Shown: positions 1 through 8,622, counted from the stretch's first letter. The stretch is DNA of 15,914 bases from Rhodospirillaceae bacterium (GCA_902547175.1 CACCMS010000022.1:1-15914); one strand, 5' to 3'. Notes: generated from the sequence alone by a model not told the origin. Made by a program: numbers and translations.

Positions 1-14
1 ACTAATCTTTTCAT
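1..14 (-). CDS. Possible first codons of the next gene, cut by the window edge
   Basis: Nine bases after the thrC stop, the minus strand has an ATG followed by AAA AGA TTA and then the window ends, which would read M-K-R-L. The short spacing fits the rest of this operon, so this is plausibly the start of the next co-transcribed gene. There is no strong Shine-Dalgarno sequence in front of it. In many alphaproteobacteria thrC is followed by an M16-family (processing-peptidase-like) zinc protease gene; that identity is an inference from gene order only, because four codons cannot identify a protein. Confidence 0.3.
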
Positions 15-23
15 AACAAGACT

Positions 24-1427
24 TTAAATATTGGTTGCATTTTTAAATATATAATTTTTAACTAGATTATATGATTTATTAATTACTTGATAATTTTCTT
101 TTAAGTTTAATATATTTTTGTATCCAAAGGGTAAGTTTGGATCAAAACCTAATATAGAGTTTACAGATTGTGAGAATTTAGATGGATGAGCAGTGGCTAA
201 GGTTATGACTATATCATTTGGATGTTCATCTAAATATTTGCTTGATGCCTCAAGTCCTACCGCAGTATGAGGATCAATTACCATATTAAATTTATTATAG
301 GTATTTATTATACTTTTCTTAGTATCTGCTTCATTTACGCTAAATGAAACAAAACTTTGTTTTGTTCTTTCATAATATTTTTTTTCAATTTTAATTACAC
401 CTTTTTCTTTAAAACTATTCATAAATTCTGAAACTTTTTCTCCTCTTTCGTTAGTTATATCATATAACAATCTTTCAAAATTACTCGCAATTTGTATGTC
501 CATAGAGGGTGATATAGTAGTGAAAACCTTGTCCTTTTTGTAAATTCCTGTTCTAAAGAACCTATCTAGAATATTATTTTTATTTGTAGCAACTATCAAT
601 TTCTTAATAGGAATATTGAACTTTTCCTTGGCAATATAACCCGCGTAAGCATCTCCAAAGTTTCCTGTTGGTATACTAAAACTTATATTAGAACTGCCTG
701 TTTCTCTCTTTACTTTATTATATGCATAAATATAGTAAGTAATTTGTGCCATAATCCTTGTCCAATTAATAGAGTTAATAGAACCTAAGTTTAACCTTTG
801 ATTTAACTCGTTGTCTCTAAATAGTTTTTTTATGATATCCTGACAGTCATCAAATGTTCCTTTTAAAGCAATATTAAATACATTACTTGAATTTACAGTT
901 GTCATTTGTTTTCTTTGAAAATCTGATACTCTTTTATATGGATGTAAAATAAATATATCTGAGAATTTATTATTTTTAACCGCGTCAATTGCAGCAGAAC
1001 CAGTATCTCCAGATGTAGCACCTATAATCGTTAATTTTTTTTTTTCCTTTTTTAAAAATACCTCAAAAGCATTTCCTAAAAATTGTAAAGCTATATCTTT
1101 AAATGCTAAAGTAGGCCCATGATACAATTCTAATATATAATTATTTTTATCCAGCTGCTTCAAGGTAGTTACTTCATTATTTCTAAAGCTTTTGTAACTT
1201 CTACTGATTATTTTTTTTAATAATTGACTATCTAAACTTTTTCCAACAAAATACTTTATAATTTGATAAGCAGTTTTTTCAAAAGTAATATCCGTATTAG
1301 TCAATTTTAGATTAAACTTTTTCCAGTTTTCTGGCACATATAAACCACCATCAGATGCTAAACCTTTTAAAGTCACTTGCTTAAAATTTAGTAACTCTTT
1401 GTCATCTCTGGTGCTAGTATATTTCAT
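24..1427 (-). CDS. thrC: Threonine synthase
   Basis: This 467-aa protein is a PLP-dependent threonine synthase, which converts O-phospho-L-homoserine and water to threonine and phosphate in the cytoplasm, the last step of threonine synthesis. The N-terminus has the family pattern (MKYTSTRD, then GLASDGGLYVPE near residues 22-33). The PLP-binding lysine lies in HGPTLAFKD (K110), and a phosphate-binding Ser/Gly/Thr-rich loop (GATSGDTGSAA) follows at about 136-146. A further family motif, PTGNFGDAYAGY, lies near the middle. The length is typical of the long bacterial form. The gene begins 16 nt after ctaA stops, so it is probably the distal gene of the oxidase operon. It has no functional link to heme-copper oxidase; the co-location is a known alphaproteobacterial style of linkage. 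Confidence 0.95.
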   Translation of the reverse strand: MKYTSTRDDKELLNFKQVTLKGLASDGGLYVPENWKKFNLKLTNTDITFEKTAYQIIKYFVGKSLDSQLLKKIISRSYKSFRNNEVTTLKQLDKNNYILELYHGPTLAFKDIALQFLGNAFEVFLKKEKKKLTIIGATSGDTGSAAIDAVKNNKFSDIFILHPYKRVSDFQRKQMTTVNSSNVFNIALKGTFDDCQDIIKKLFRDNELNQRLNLGSINSINWTRIMAQITYYIYAYNKVKRETGSSNISFSIPTGNFGDAYAGYIAKEKFNIPIKKLIVATNKNNILDRFFRTGIYKKDKVFTTISPSMDIQIASNFERLLYDITNERGEKVSEFMNSFKEKGVIKIEKKYYERTKQSFVSFSVNEADTKKSIINTYNKFNMVIDPHTAVGLEASSKYLDEHPNDIVITLATAHPSKFSQSVNSILGFDPNLPFGYKNILNLKENYQVINKSYNLVKNYIFKNATNI

Positions 1428-1443
1428 TTACAGGTAACTTTAA

Positions 1444-2382
1444 TTAATATTTTTTTAAACCAATATGTGAATATAGTAAAACTATTAAAGTAAAAAGTAA
1501 AAGACCTATTGATTGATGAAATATACCCATCCAGATTGGAACTTCCATATATATTAATAATGCTCCTATAATTACTTGAAAAGTTATTATTAAAAACATT
1601 CCTAATAGAATCAGTTTTATATTGTGAGAAATAGTATAAAAGTATTTTTTCAATGCTATAAACAAACTTGTTAATATTAAAACTAATAATATAGCGATCA
1701 CTCTATGGCTAAAATGTATAACTTGAAACGCATCGCTAAAATTGGGAAAAAAACTATCAGTACATCCTGGCCAATTATTACAAGATAAAGAGGCACCATA
1801 TTTTGAAGTAAATGCTCCCAGTGCTGCTGCTGTCATAGTAATGAACCCAGCAATAAATGTTGTTATTTTTATGAAACTATTAGCAAAAAAAGTATTTTCA
1901 GTAAGATTATATGTTTTAAGAATTATTAAAAGTGTTGTTAAATAAAGGAGAAAAGCAAACATTAAATGTATTGCTACCGACCACGGTATATTTGACTTAA
2001 ATACTGTAAGGCCTCCTAATCCACCTTGAACTAGTATCAATAGTATTAACAAATAGGCATACTTTTTAAAAAAAATATGTAAATGTTTTTTAAAAATTAA
2101 ATAGCACGAAAATATTAAACAAATAGGACCTATTACTAAAGCAGCATTTGCTCTATGAATCCACTCCAAAAATATCTGAAAATAAGTGTAATCTACATTT
2201 GGTATATTAGAAATTTTATTTGGAGTGGGAAAAATATAACCATAACACAAAGGCCAATCCGGACATGACATTCCTGATCCAGTTAACCTAACCCAGGCTC
2301 CTAAAATAATTTGCAAAAATATAGAAAATAATAAAATTATGCCTATCACTCTAACAAATGTTAAATTTTTATTATTATTCAT
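1444..2382 (-). CDS. ctaA: Heme A synthase (CtaA/COX15)
   Basis: This 312-aa polytopic inner-membrane protein oxidises the C8 methyl of heme O to the formyl group of heme A, needed for the aa3 oxidase encoded upstream. Two related four-helix halves are visible. Each half carries the expected His pair: H76 (EWIHRANA) and H139 in the first, H226 (HFSHRV) and H289 (FHQSIG) in the second. A glutamate precedes the first His (E73). The first outer loop has the cysteine pair C40/C46 (SCPDWPLC), and the second half has an equivalent pair C201/C207, so both halves keep the disulfide-type loop. Its start overlaps the SURF1 stop by 8 nt, implying translational coupling. It works directly after CtaB in the heme O to heme A pathway. 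Confidence 0.95.
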   Translation of the reverse strand: MNNNKNLTFVRVIGIILLFSIFLQIILGAWVRLTGSGMSCPDWPLCYGYIFPTPNKISNIPNVDYTYFQIFLEWIHRANAALVIGPICLIFSCYLIFKKHLHIFFKKYAYLLILLILVQGGLGGLTVFKSNIPWSVAIHLMFAFLLYLTTLLIILKTYNLTENTFFANSFIKITTFIAGFITMTAAALGAFTSKYGASLSCNNWPGCTDSFFPNFSDAFQVIHFSHRVIAILLVLILTSLFIALKKYFYTISHNIKLILLGMFLIITFQVIIGALLIYMEVPIWMGIFHQSIGLLLFTLIVLLYSHIGLKKY

Positions 2383-3052
2383 ATTTTTTGTAGTTTTTTG
2401 TAAAAAATATAAAGAATATTATAAATAAAGCAAAACTTAAAAAAAACCAAGTTAAAGCATAATTCAAATGATTTACACTCGATACTAAATTAGGCATCAC
2501 TGGCTTTAATTTATTATCTTCATTATATCCTTGTTGATATAATATATAGGGAGAAAGTTTTAAATCAAATTCTTTTTCGAAATCATCTAATTTCAGAGTA
2601 TACCATACTTTCTTTACTGTATCATTTTTAAGTTCAAAAAACTTTGGTTCAGGGACTTTTATTATATATCCTTCAATTATCTTATTTCTCTTAGCATTAC
2701 TCTTGCTTAATTCTTTATTACCAATAAAACCTTCATTTACTAACAAATTTTTTCCATCTACTTGAACAACACTTATTTTGTGATAACCCACTTTACCATT
2801 ATAGGTTCTCGGTTCGAGATAAAGAAAATTATCAGTTAGCCTTACTCTATCAAATTTCACATATGTTAAATTTTCTACTCTTTCTGGTAATGAAAATGAT
2901 TTTAAAAAATTTCTTTTATCTATACTTTGGTAGTTTTTGTTATTTTTACTTATTTTAAAATTTTTATTTAACTGCCATGTACCAAGCGTCCATAATAGAA
3001 AAATACTTATAGAAAATGTAAAATATAGAGGTAAAGTAGATTTTTTTTTCAT
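2375..3052 (-). CDS. SURF1 family cytochrome oxidase assembly protein
   Basis: This 225-aa protein belongs to the SURF1/Shy1 family, which helps insert heme a/a3 into COX I during oxidase assembly. It has the expected hairpin-like topology: an N-terminal membrane helix (about 6-23) running into the LGTWQ motif (about 23-27), a large outer domain with LLVNEGFIG (the LLVNRGW-like motif), and a C-terminal helix (about 198-217) preceded by NHLNYALTWF, which matches the family's NHLQYAxTWF signature. The ATG at 3052 is followed by a run of nine A. The ATG lies in an ATGA overlap with the restored frame of the upstream DUF983 gene (3049-3052), which supports this start. It overlaps ctaA by 8 nt at its own stop. 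Confidence 0.93.
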   Translation of the reverse strand: MKKKSTLPLYFTFSISIFLLWTLGTWQLNKNFKISKNNKNYQSIDKRNFLKSFSLPERVENLTYVKFDRVRLTDNFLYLEPRTYNGKVGYHKISVVQVDGKNLLVNEGFIGNKELSKSNAKRNKIIEGYIIKVPEPKFFELKNDTVKKVWYTLKLDDFEKEFDLKLSPYILYQQGYNEDNKLKPVMPNLVSSVNHLNYALTWFFLSFALFIIFFIFFTKNYKKYE

Positions 3053-3128
3053 ATCACATCATAATATTTTTTTAATAATAAATAACTAGATATCCTCAAA
3101 AGAATAATACTTAGTAAGACCAAAAAAA
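3049..3128 (-). other. Out-of-frame C-terminal part of the DUF983 gene
   Basis: On the minus strand, the run CCTTTTTTTGGTC contains seven T (plus-strand A7 at 3122-3128). With six T the frame would read PFLVLLSIILLR, then ISSYLLLKKYYDVI and TGA at 3051-3049. That matches the DUF983 C-terminal pattern, a hydrophobic helix ending LLRP(L)KG..ALQY. There are 24 sense/stop codons from 3120 to 3049 with no internal stop, and the TGA overlaps the SURF1 ATG as ATGA, the coupling style used elsewhere in this window. I infer that this is the genuine end of the gene. The extra T may be a sequencing or assembly error, a real inactivating mutation, or a site rescued by polymerase slippage. Confidence 0.7.
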
Positions 3129-3427
3129 GGAAAAACGACAAATACATATATTGTTTCACTAATTCCCATATTTATTTCAAAAAAGAGTAAAATAGGTATG
3201 AGTATAAAGCAAACAAAACTTGTAGTAGTCCAAGAAGCTCCATGTCCAATGTTACAAGAATTTAGTTTTATATTACAGCTACTGCAATAATCTTTTAACT
3301 TAATAAGCCCACTAAAGACATTACCATTTTTACACCTTGTACATCTGTTTAAATATTTTAGGATGTTAATAAAATTAACTTCCCCCCCACCAATAAATAG
3401 AGAAGAATAAAAATAACCAAACAACAT
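3086..3427 (-). CDS. DUF983 zinc-ribbon membrane protein, apparently frameshifted
   Basis: The open frame encodes a DUF983-type protein: an N-terminal zinc-ribbon (CTRC...CSSC, four Cys) followed by a hydrophobic helix (SFVCFILIPILLFFE) and the start of a second one. Members sit in alphaproteobacterial oxidase clusters between ctaE and SURF1, as here; their role is unknown, with oxidase assembly suspected. Two things are wrong. The frame ends in TKYYSFEDI, unlike the family, while the +1 frame after a T7 run (3122-3128) continues with a typical second helix to a stop at 3049 (see separate entry). Also, the only canonical starts (ATG 3427, TTG 3424) lie about 50 nt inside ctaE and add 16-odd residues not expected in the family. 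An ATT at 3370, just after the ctaE stop, would give the usual N-terminus (NILKYLNRCTRC). The family GDGPA motif reads GHGAS here, so the protein is also divergent. Confidence 0.75.
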   Translation of the reverse strand: MLFGYFYSSLFIGGGEVNFINILKYLNRCTRCKNGNVFSGLIKLKDYCSSCNIKLNSCNIGHGASWTTTSFVCFILIPILLFFEINMGISETIYVFVVFPFFGLTKYYSFEDI

Positions 3428-4199
3428 CTACAAAGTGCCAATACCATGCAGCTGCTTCAAAACCAAAGTGTTGATCTGGTTTAAAATGCCCTGCAAGAGC
3501 TCTAAAAAGCACTACAATTAAAAATATAGTACCTACCAAAACATGAAACCCATGAAAACCAGTAGCCATAAAAAAGGTCGAACTATAAATTCCATCGCCA
3601 AATGCAAACTTAGCATGACTATATTCATATGCCTGAACAAAAGAAAACAAAATACCTAATGCTATAGTAGCTATAAGTCCCCATATGAAACCTTTTCGAT
3701 TTCCTTCTATTAATGCATGGTGTGCCCATGTACAAGTTGTTCCTGATGTAAGAAGTATTACTGTGTTTAATAAAGGCAAGTGAAAAGGATCAAAAACCTC
3801 TACTCCTTGTGGAGGCCATTGTCCTCCAGTAAAAGTTACCCTACTATACTGAATAGCTTCATTTGCAAATATGCTTGCATCGAAAAATGCCCAAAACCAT
3901 GCCACAAAAAACATTACCTCTGAAGCAATAAAAAGTGCCATTCCGTATCTAAGCCCAATTACCACAATAGGATTATGATGTCCTTCATGTTCAGCTTCTC
4001 TTATAACATCTCTCCACCAGCCAAACATAGTTGCTATTACTAAAAAACCTCCTAATCCAAATACCCATGTGCCAAAATTAATCTCATGCATAAACATAAT
4101 AGCACCCACTGCTATAACTAAACCGGATATTGCTCCTGCCAAAGGCCAAGGACTTGGATCAACTAAATGATATGGATGTGCTTGTTTTGATTTAGACAT
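3375..4199 (-). CDS. ctaE: Cytochrome c oxidase subunit III (aa3 type)
   Basis: This 274-aa protein is COX III, the seven-helix subunit that stabilises the COX I core of the heme-copper oxidase in the inner membrane. Family motifs are clear: HPYHLVDPSPWPL at the N-terminus (8-20), SEVMFFVAWFWAFFDAS (93-109) with the conserved membrane Glu (E94), WPPQGVEVFDPFHLPLLNT (128-146), HGFHVLVGT (216-224), and HFGFEAAAWYWHFVDVVWLFLF (244-265). It ends in the typical IYWWGGS. A GGGAGAAG Shine-Dalgarno element lies just ahead of the ATG at 4199. It follows ctaG by 35 nt, the largest gap between genes in the operon. Confidence 0.97.
   Translation of the reverse strand: MSKSKQAHPYHLVDPSPWPLAGAISGLVIAVGAIMFMHEINFGTWVFGLGGFLVIATMFGWWRDVIREAEHEGHHNPIVVIGLRYGMALFIASEVMFFVAWFWAFFDASIFANEAIQYSRVTFTGGQWPPQGVEVFDPFHLPLLNTVILLTSGTTCTWAHHALIEGNRKGFIWGLIATIALGILFSFVQAYEYSHAKFAFGDGIYSSTFFMATGFHGFHVLVGTIFLIVVLFRALAGHFKPDQHFGFEAAAWYWHFVDVVWLFLFFSIYWWGGS
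3379..3388 (-). promoter_or_regulatory. Purine-rich candidate ribosome binding site for a DUF983 ATT start
   Basis: Minus-strand GGGGGGGAAG overlaps the last codons of ctaE and sits exactly 8 nt before the ATT at 3370. That spacing is good for a Shine-Dalgarno element, and the ATT is the position where DUF983 proteins usually begin. It is only suggestive, because the G run also encodes the Gly-Gly of the conserved CtaE C-terminus (YWWGGS). Confidence 0.35.
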
Positions 4200-4234
4200 T
4201 ACTTCTCCCTTATTAAAGTATTATTATAATATAT

Positions 4235-4780
4235 TTAATTCAAATTGCTAACATTAATATTGTTTACGTTAAAAAAAGTATAACTTAGAGTCAGTGATTT
4301 CAACTCACTAGTATTAGGGTCATCAATTATCTCGGGACTTATAAAAAAAGTTACTGGTAAGAGTATTTTTTGACCAGCTAAAACTTTTCTTTCTTCATAA
4401 CAAAAACAGTCCAATTTGTTGAAGTAAAGTCCAGCTTTTTGCGGTGTTACGTTGTAAGTTGACGTAATAAGAATATCCTTATCTGTATTATTAATAACCT
4501 CATAGTCAACGGTATTACTTTTTCCTATTTTAGTAATAATTTCTCTGTCTACAGGCTGAAAATAAAGATTAAGCTTTTTTGAAACATCAGCATTAAATCT
4601 AACTTTAATAGTTTTATCACTAATATATGAAGAAGGTAATTCTACTACCTTAGGAGTTCCTCCATAACCTGTTACCTTGCAAAATAAGTTGTAAAGGGGA
4701 ACTGATGCAAAGGCTAACAAAAACATAAAGCTGAAAAAGCAAAAAACTAATGATGCTATTTTAAAGTTTTTATTTTTCAT
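4235..4780 (-). CDS. ctaG: Cytochrome c oxidase assembly protein CtaG/COX11
   Basis: This 181-aa protein is the COX11-type CtaG, a membrane-anchored copper chaperone that delivers Cu to the CuB site of COX I on the periplasmic side. It has one N-terminal helix (about 9-28), then ASVPLYNLFCKVTGYGGT (25-42), a family hallmark, and the copper-binding CFC motif at C125/C127 within LDCFCYEE. The rest is a beta-rich domain ending with PEIIDDP and a short C-terminal tail. Length is normal for the family. The start codon lies one base after the stop of the small 28-aa gene, so the two are probably translationally coupled. Confidence 0.96.
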   Translation of the reverse strand: MKNKNFKIASLVFCFFSFMFLLAFASVPLYNLFCKVTGYGGTPKVVELPSSYISDKTIKVRFNADVSKKLNLYFQPVDREIITKIGKSNTVDYEVINNTDKDILITSTYNVTPQKAGLYFNKLDCFCYEERKVLAGQKILLPVTFFISPEIIDDPNTSELKSLTLSYTFFNVNNINVSNLN

Positions 4781-4781
4781 T

Positions 4782-4868
4782 TTATTCAGACATTTTTAAA
4801 ATAGTTATTAAATAAATGAGCAAAACTAATAGTGAAATAAGCATTGCTATGATATATTTTTTTTTCAC
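4782..4868 (-). CDS. 28-aa single-helix oxidase-cluster protein (CoxF-like)
   Basis: A GTG-initiated frame of 28 codons fills the ctaB-ctaG gap exactly. The GTG overlaps the ctaB stop as GTGA (4868-4865), and the TAA stop is one base before the ctaG ATG. The product starts MKKKYIIAML and ends YLITILKMSE: a basic N-terminus, one hydrophobic helix and a short polar end. Alphaproteobacterial oxidase clusters often carry a small one-helix protein (called CoxF in rhizobia) at this exact place, with a helix ending in a similar T-(I/V)-x-K-(L/M) pattern. Perfect packing between two genes and the membrane-helix composition argue for a real gene. Its role is not established; help with oxidase assembly is the usual guess. 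Confidence 0.75.
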   Translation of the reverse strand: MKKKYIIAMLISLLVLLIYLITILKMSE

Positions 4869-5776
4869 TTTAAAGTACCTACTAAAAAACTATCCAATAC
4901 TAGTATTAAATATAATAAAAATAGATATAAGATTGAGTACTTAAATAAATTTTTTGCACTTTGATCTGACTTTTCTTTTAAATTTAATGCAAAATAAATA
5001 AATAAACTGCCTAATATAATGGCTGAAAAAAAATATAATAGTCCAGAAAGTTTAAAAAAATAAGGTAATAAAGAAGTTATATACAGACCAAATGAATATT
5101 TAATTATACTTCTTATAGTTTGTTTCTTTCCATGTATTACTGGAAGCATAGGTATATTAACTTTTTTATAATCTTTATTTACGTATAATGATAGCGCCCA
5201 AAAATGTGGTGGAGTCCATATAAATATTATTAAAAACAGGATTATAGGAAAAATATTAAAGCTTTCCGAAACTGACACCCAACCTATTAAAGGAGGCAAT
5301 GCACCTGCAGCACCTCCTATAACTATATTTTGATAAGTTTTTCTCTTTAGCCAAATAGTATAGATAAAAATGTAAAATAAAATTGAAGAAGCAAGTAGAA
5401 AACCAGCATAAATATTTGAAGATAATATTAGCAACATAGTAGATAAAATCGATAGAATAATTCCTAAGGTTAGTGCTTCTGCTGGATTTATTAGTCCTTT
5501 TGGAATTGGTCTATTTTTTGTTCTTTGCATTAATGCGTCAATATCTCTTTCATACCACATGTTAATACATCCTGCAGCACCTGCACCCAATGCAATGCTA
5601 AATAATGAAATAAATGTTAGTACAGGATTATTATAATTTTGTTGTAAAGCCAAAATTTGCCCCACCAATGCAGTAAATATAGCCAAAGACATAACTCTTG
5701 GCTTGAGTAGCATGAAGTAATTGTAGGCTGACCCAAATTCTGAGTCAGCCCTTTTATTTAATGTAAATTCAGACAT
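4865..5776 (-). CDS. ctaB: Protoheme IX farnesyltransferase (heme O synthase)
   Basis: This 303-aa UbiA-family prenyltransferase adds a farnesyl group to protoheme to make heme O, the substrate of CtaA. It is a polytopic inner-membrane protein with about seven to nine helices. The first Asp-rich prenyl-diphosphate/Mg site is seen in NMWYERDIDALMQRTKNRP (72-90), and the second-site region YVNKDYKKVNIPMLPV is present, as is the family N-terminal YFMLLKPRVMSL (20-31). It starts 18 nt after the ctaD stop. Its 5' coding region contains a perfect 7-bp inverted repeat (5726-5750), listed separately. The stop overlaps the GTG of the next small gene. Confidence 0.96.
   Translation of the reverse strand: MSEFTLNKRADSEFGSAYNYFMLLKPRVMSLAIFTALVGQILALQQNYNNPVLTFISLFSIALGAGAAGCINMWYERDIDALMQRTKNRPIPKGLINPAEALTLGIILSILSTMLLILSSNIYAGFLLASSILFYIFIYTIWLKRKTYQNIVIGGAAGALPPLIGWVSVSESFNIFPIILFLIIFIWTPPHFWALSLYVNKDYKKVNIPMLPVIHGKKQTIRSIIKYSFGLYITSLLPYFFKLSGLLYFFSAIILGSLFIYFALNLKEKSDQSAKNLFKYSILYLFLLYLILVLDSFLVGTLK
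5726..5750 (-). other. Inverted repeat (potential mRNA hairpin) near the 5' end of ctaB
   Basis: GGCTGAC at 5726-5732 and GTCAGCC at 5744-5750 form a perfect 7-bp, GC-rich stem with an 11-nt loop, conspicuous in such AT-rich DNA. On the minus-strand transcript it falls about 26-50 nt into ctaB and about 45-70 nt after the ctaD stop. No U-run follows it in that direction, so it is not a classical terminator. It could shield the 3' end of ctaC-ctaD message or slow entry into ctaB, but it may equally be a chance product of the codons. Confidence 0.35.
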
Positions 5777-5794
5777 TAATTTAAAATAATGGTT

Positions 5795-7426
<1,632 letters not shown>

Positions 7427-8284
7427 TTATTTATTCGCAAACTTGTTATTTTTACTTGCATATTTAGTCTTAGCTTCTTCAACCCAAATATCAAACATTT
7501 CTTGTGTTACAACATGTATTTCAATAGGCATAGATTGATGATTGACACCACACAATTCTGAACACATTCCATAATAAATACCAGTTTTTTCTGCCTTAAA
7601 CCAAGTTTCGTTTAATCTACCAGGCACGGCGTCTGTTTTAACACCAAATGCAGGTATTGCCCAACTATGAAGAACGTCTGCTGCTGTAACTTGCATTCTT
7701 ATTATTTTATTCACTGGAACAACCACTTTCGTATCAGTTGTCAACATTCTTTTAAAAGGTTTATCCTCTTCTAGCTCATCTTCGCTTTGAAGCATAAAAG
7801 CTTCATAAGTGAAATTGCCATTATCAGGATACTCATATCCCCAATACCACTGATAGCCTATTGCCTTAATAGTAAGGTCAGGTTCAGGAATAACATCCTG
7901 TTTATATAATAGTTTGAACGAAGGAACCGCAATTACTACCAAAATTAATACGGGTATAGCAGTCCATAAAATTTCAACTAACGTATTATGTACAGTTTTA
8001 GAAGGGTTTTTATTCTTATTTGCTGAATACTTATAGCATACCCATATAAGTAATCCTAACACAAACAGAGTTATAATTGCCATTATAATAGTAACAAAAG
8101 CATGCATACTATAAACATCCTTAGCAACTTCGGTTACTGGGTTTTGCAGATCTATACCATAATCCTTAGCAACACCCTCAGGTTCAATTGCATTGAGGTT
8201 GTTAGATAACACAATTAAAAAAGTAGATATAGAAATCGGAACTAGGGAAAAAACCCTCTTTATTTTATTAAGCATATTTGACAT
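7427..8284 (-). CDS. ctaC: Cytochrome c oxidase subunit II (CuA subunit)
   Basis: This 285-aa protein accepts electrons from cytochrome c at the binuclear CuA centre and passes them to heme a. A signal-peptide-like segment (about 1-32, ending NNLNA) is followed by two membrane helices (about 61-83 and 103-126) and a periplasmic cupredoxin domain. CuA ligands are H206 (VLHSW), C241, E243, C245, H249 and M252 in CSELCGVNHQSMP. The aromatic electron-entry patch YQWYWGYEY (144-152) is present. Two ATGs are possible (8284 and 8275); AAAAGG lies four bases before the first, so I keep 8284. It is the first gene of the leftward operon, facing the divergent spacer. Confidence 0.97.
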   Translation of the reverse strand: MSNMLNKIKRVFSLVPISISTFLIVLSNNLNAIEPEGVAKDYGIDLQNPVTEVAKDVYSMHAFVTIIMAIITLFVLGLLIWVCYKYSANKNKNPSKTVHNTLVEILWTAIPVLILVVIAVPSFKLLYKQDVIPEPDLTIKAIGYQWYWGYEYPDNGNFTYEAFMLQSEDELEEDKPFKRMLTTDTKVVVPVNKIIRMQVTAADVLHSWAIPAFGVKTDAVPGRLNETWFKAEKTGIYYGMCSELCGVNHQSMPIEIHVVTQEMFDIWVEEAKTKYASKNNKFANK

Positions 8285-8449
8285 AAAACCTTTTCTTTAT
8301 AATTATAATTTAGCGTAATTATTTTAAATTTCACTATTTATTATTGCTAACATATACATTATAACATTTCTATAATAAATTAAATTTATTTAATAAATTA
8401 ATTATTTAGTATAAAAAAATTAAAATTTGAAATAAGAGGATATAAAAAT
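8285..8449. promoter_or_regulatory. Divergent intergenic region, probable promoters for the ctaC operon and the subunit IV-uvrD operon
   Basis: This 165-nt spacer is the only sizeable non-coding stretch and separates two divergent operons. It contains TATAAT on the plus strand at 8371-8376, and TATAAT on the minus strand at 8358-8363 (also one at 8302-8307), any of which could be a -10 element. No convincing TTGACA-like -35 lies at 16-18 nt from them, and in DNA this AT-rich such hexamers occur by chance. The layout makes joint regulation of core oxidase subunits and subunit IV plausible, but no operator or riboswitch fold is recognisable. Confidence 0.4.
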
Positions 8450-8584
8450 ATGTCATATGATGAAAAAAAATATTTAGAAGATCACAAAAAAACTTGGAAA
8501 AAATTTATAGACTTAACTATAAAAGGTTCGATAATAATAGCGATTATTTTAGTTTTAATGGCAATTTTTCTCACAAATTCATAA
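8450..8584 (+). CDS. ctaH: aa3-type cytochrome c oxidase subunit IV (small one-helix subunit)
   Basis: An ATG with a good AAGAGGA Shine-Dalgarno element 9 nt upstream opens a 44-codon frame. The product begins MSYDEKKYLEDHKKTW, continues KKFIDLTIKG, then has a single membrane helix and ends MAIFLTNS. A short charged N-terminus with an H-x-x-T-W/F pattern followed by one helix ending in a MAIFL-like motif is characteristic of the alphaproteobacterial aa3 oxidase subunit IV (Paracoccus ctaH type, Pfam COX4_pro_2). It is a peripheral helix of the oxidase complex whose loss is reported to be tolerated in Paracoccus. It lies on the opposite strand from the other subunits, directly across the divergent spacer and 53 nt before uvrD. 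The symbol is by analogy with Paracoccus. Confidence 0.82.
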   Translation: MSYDEKKYLEDHKKTWKKFIDLTIKGSIIIAIILVLMAIFLTNS

Positions 8585-8622
8585 TTTAATAGTATTATTA
8601 GATTTAGATTGAATTTAAATAA

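Noticed and set aside
1742..1945. Plus-strand open frame of 67 codons inside ctaA
   Set aside because: It lies wholly antisense to a well-conserved heme A synthase region and resembles no protein family; it is a shadow frame.
3382..3388. Possible frameshift in the G7 run at the end of ctaE
   Set aside because: With seven G the protein ends in the conserved IYWWGGS; six G would fuse ctaE to DUF983 and eight would replace the final S with KLILLTS, so G7 is best supported.
8244..8257. AGGG-A6-CCCT inverted repeat in the first codons of ctaC
   Set aside because: A 4-bp stem inside signal-peptide coding sequence is within chance expectation, and it is not placed as a terminator.
8587..8597. TAATA-G-TATTA palindrome after the subunit IV stop
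   Set aside because: It is too short and all A/T, with no loop or stable stem, so it cannot be supported as a terminator or operator.
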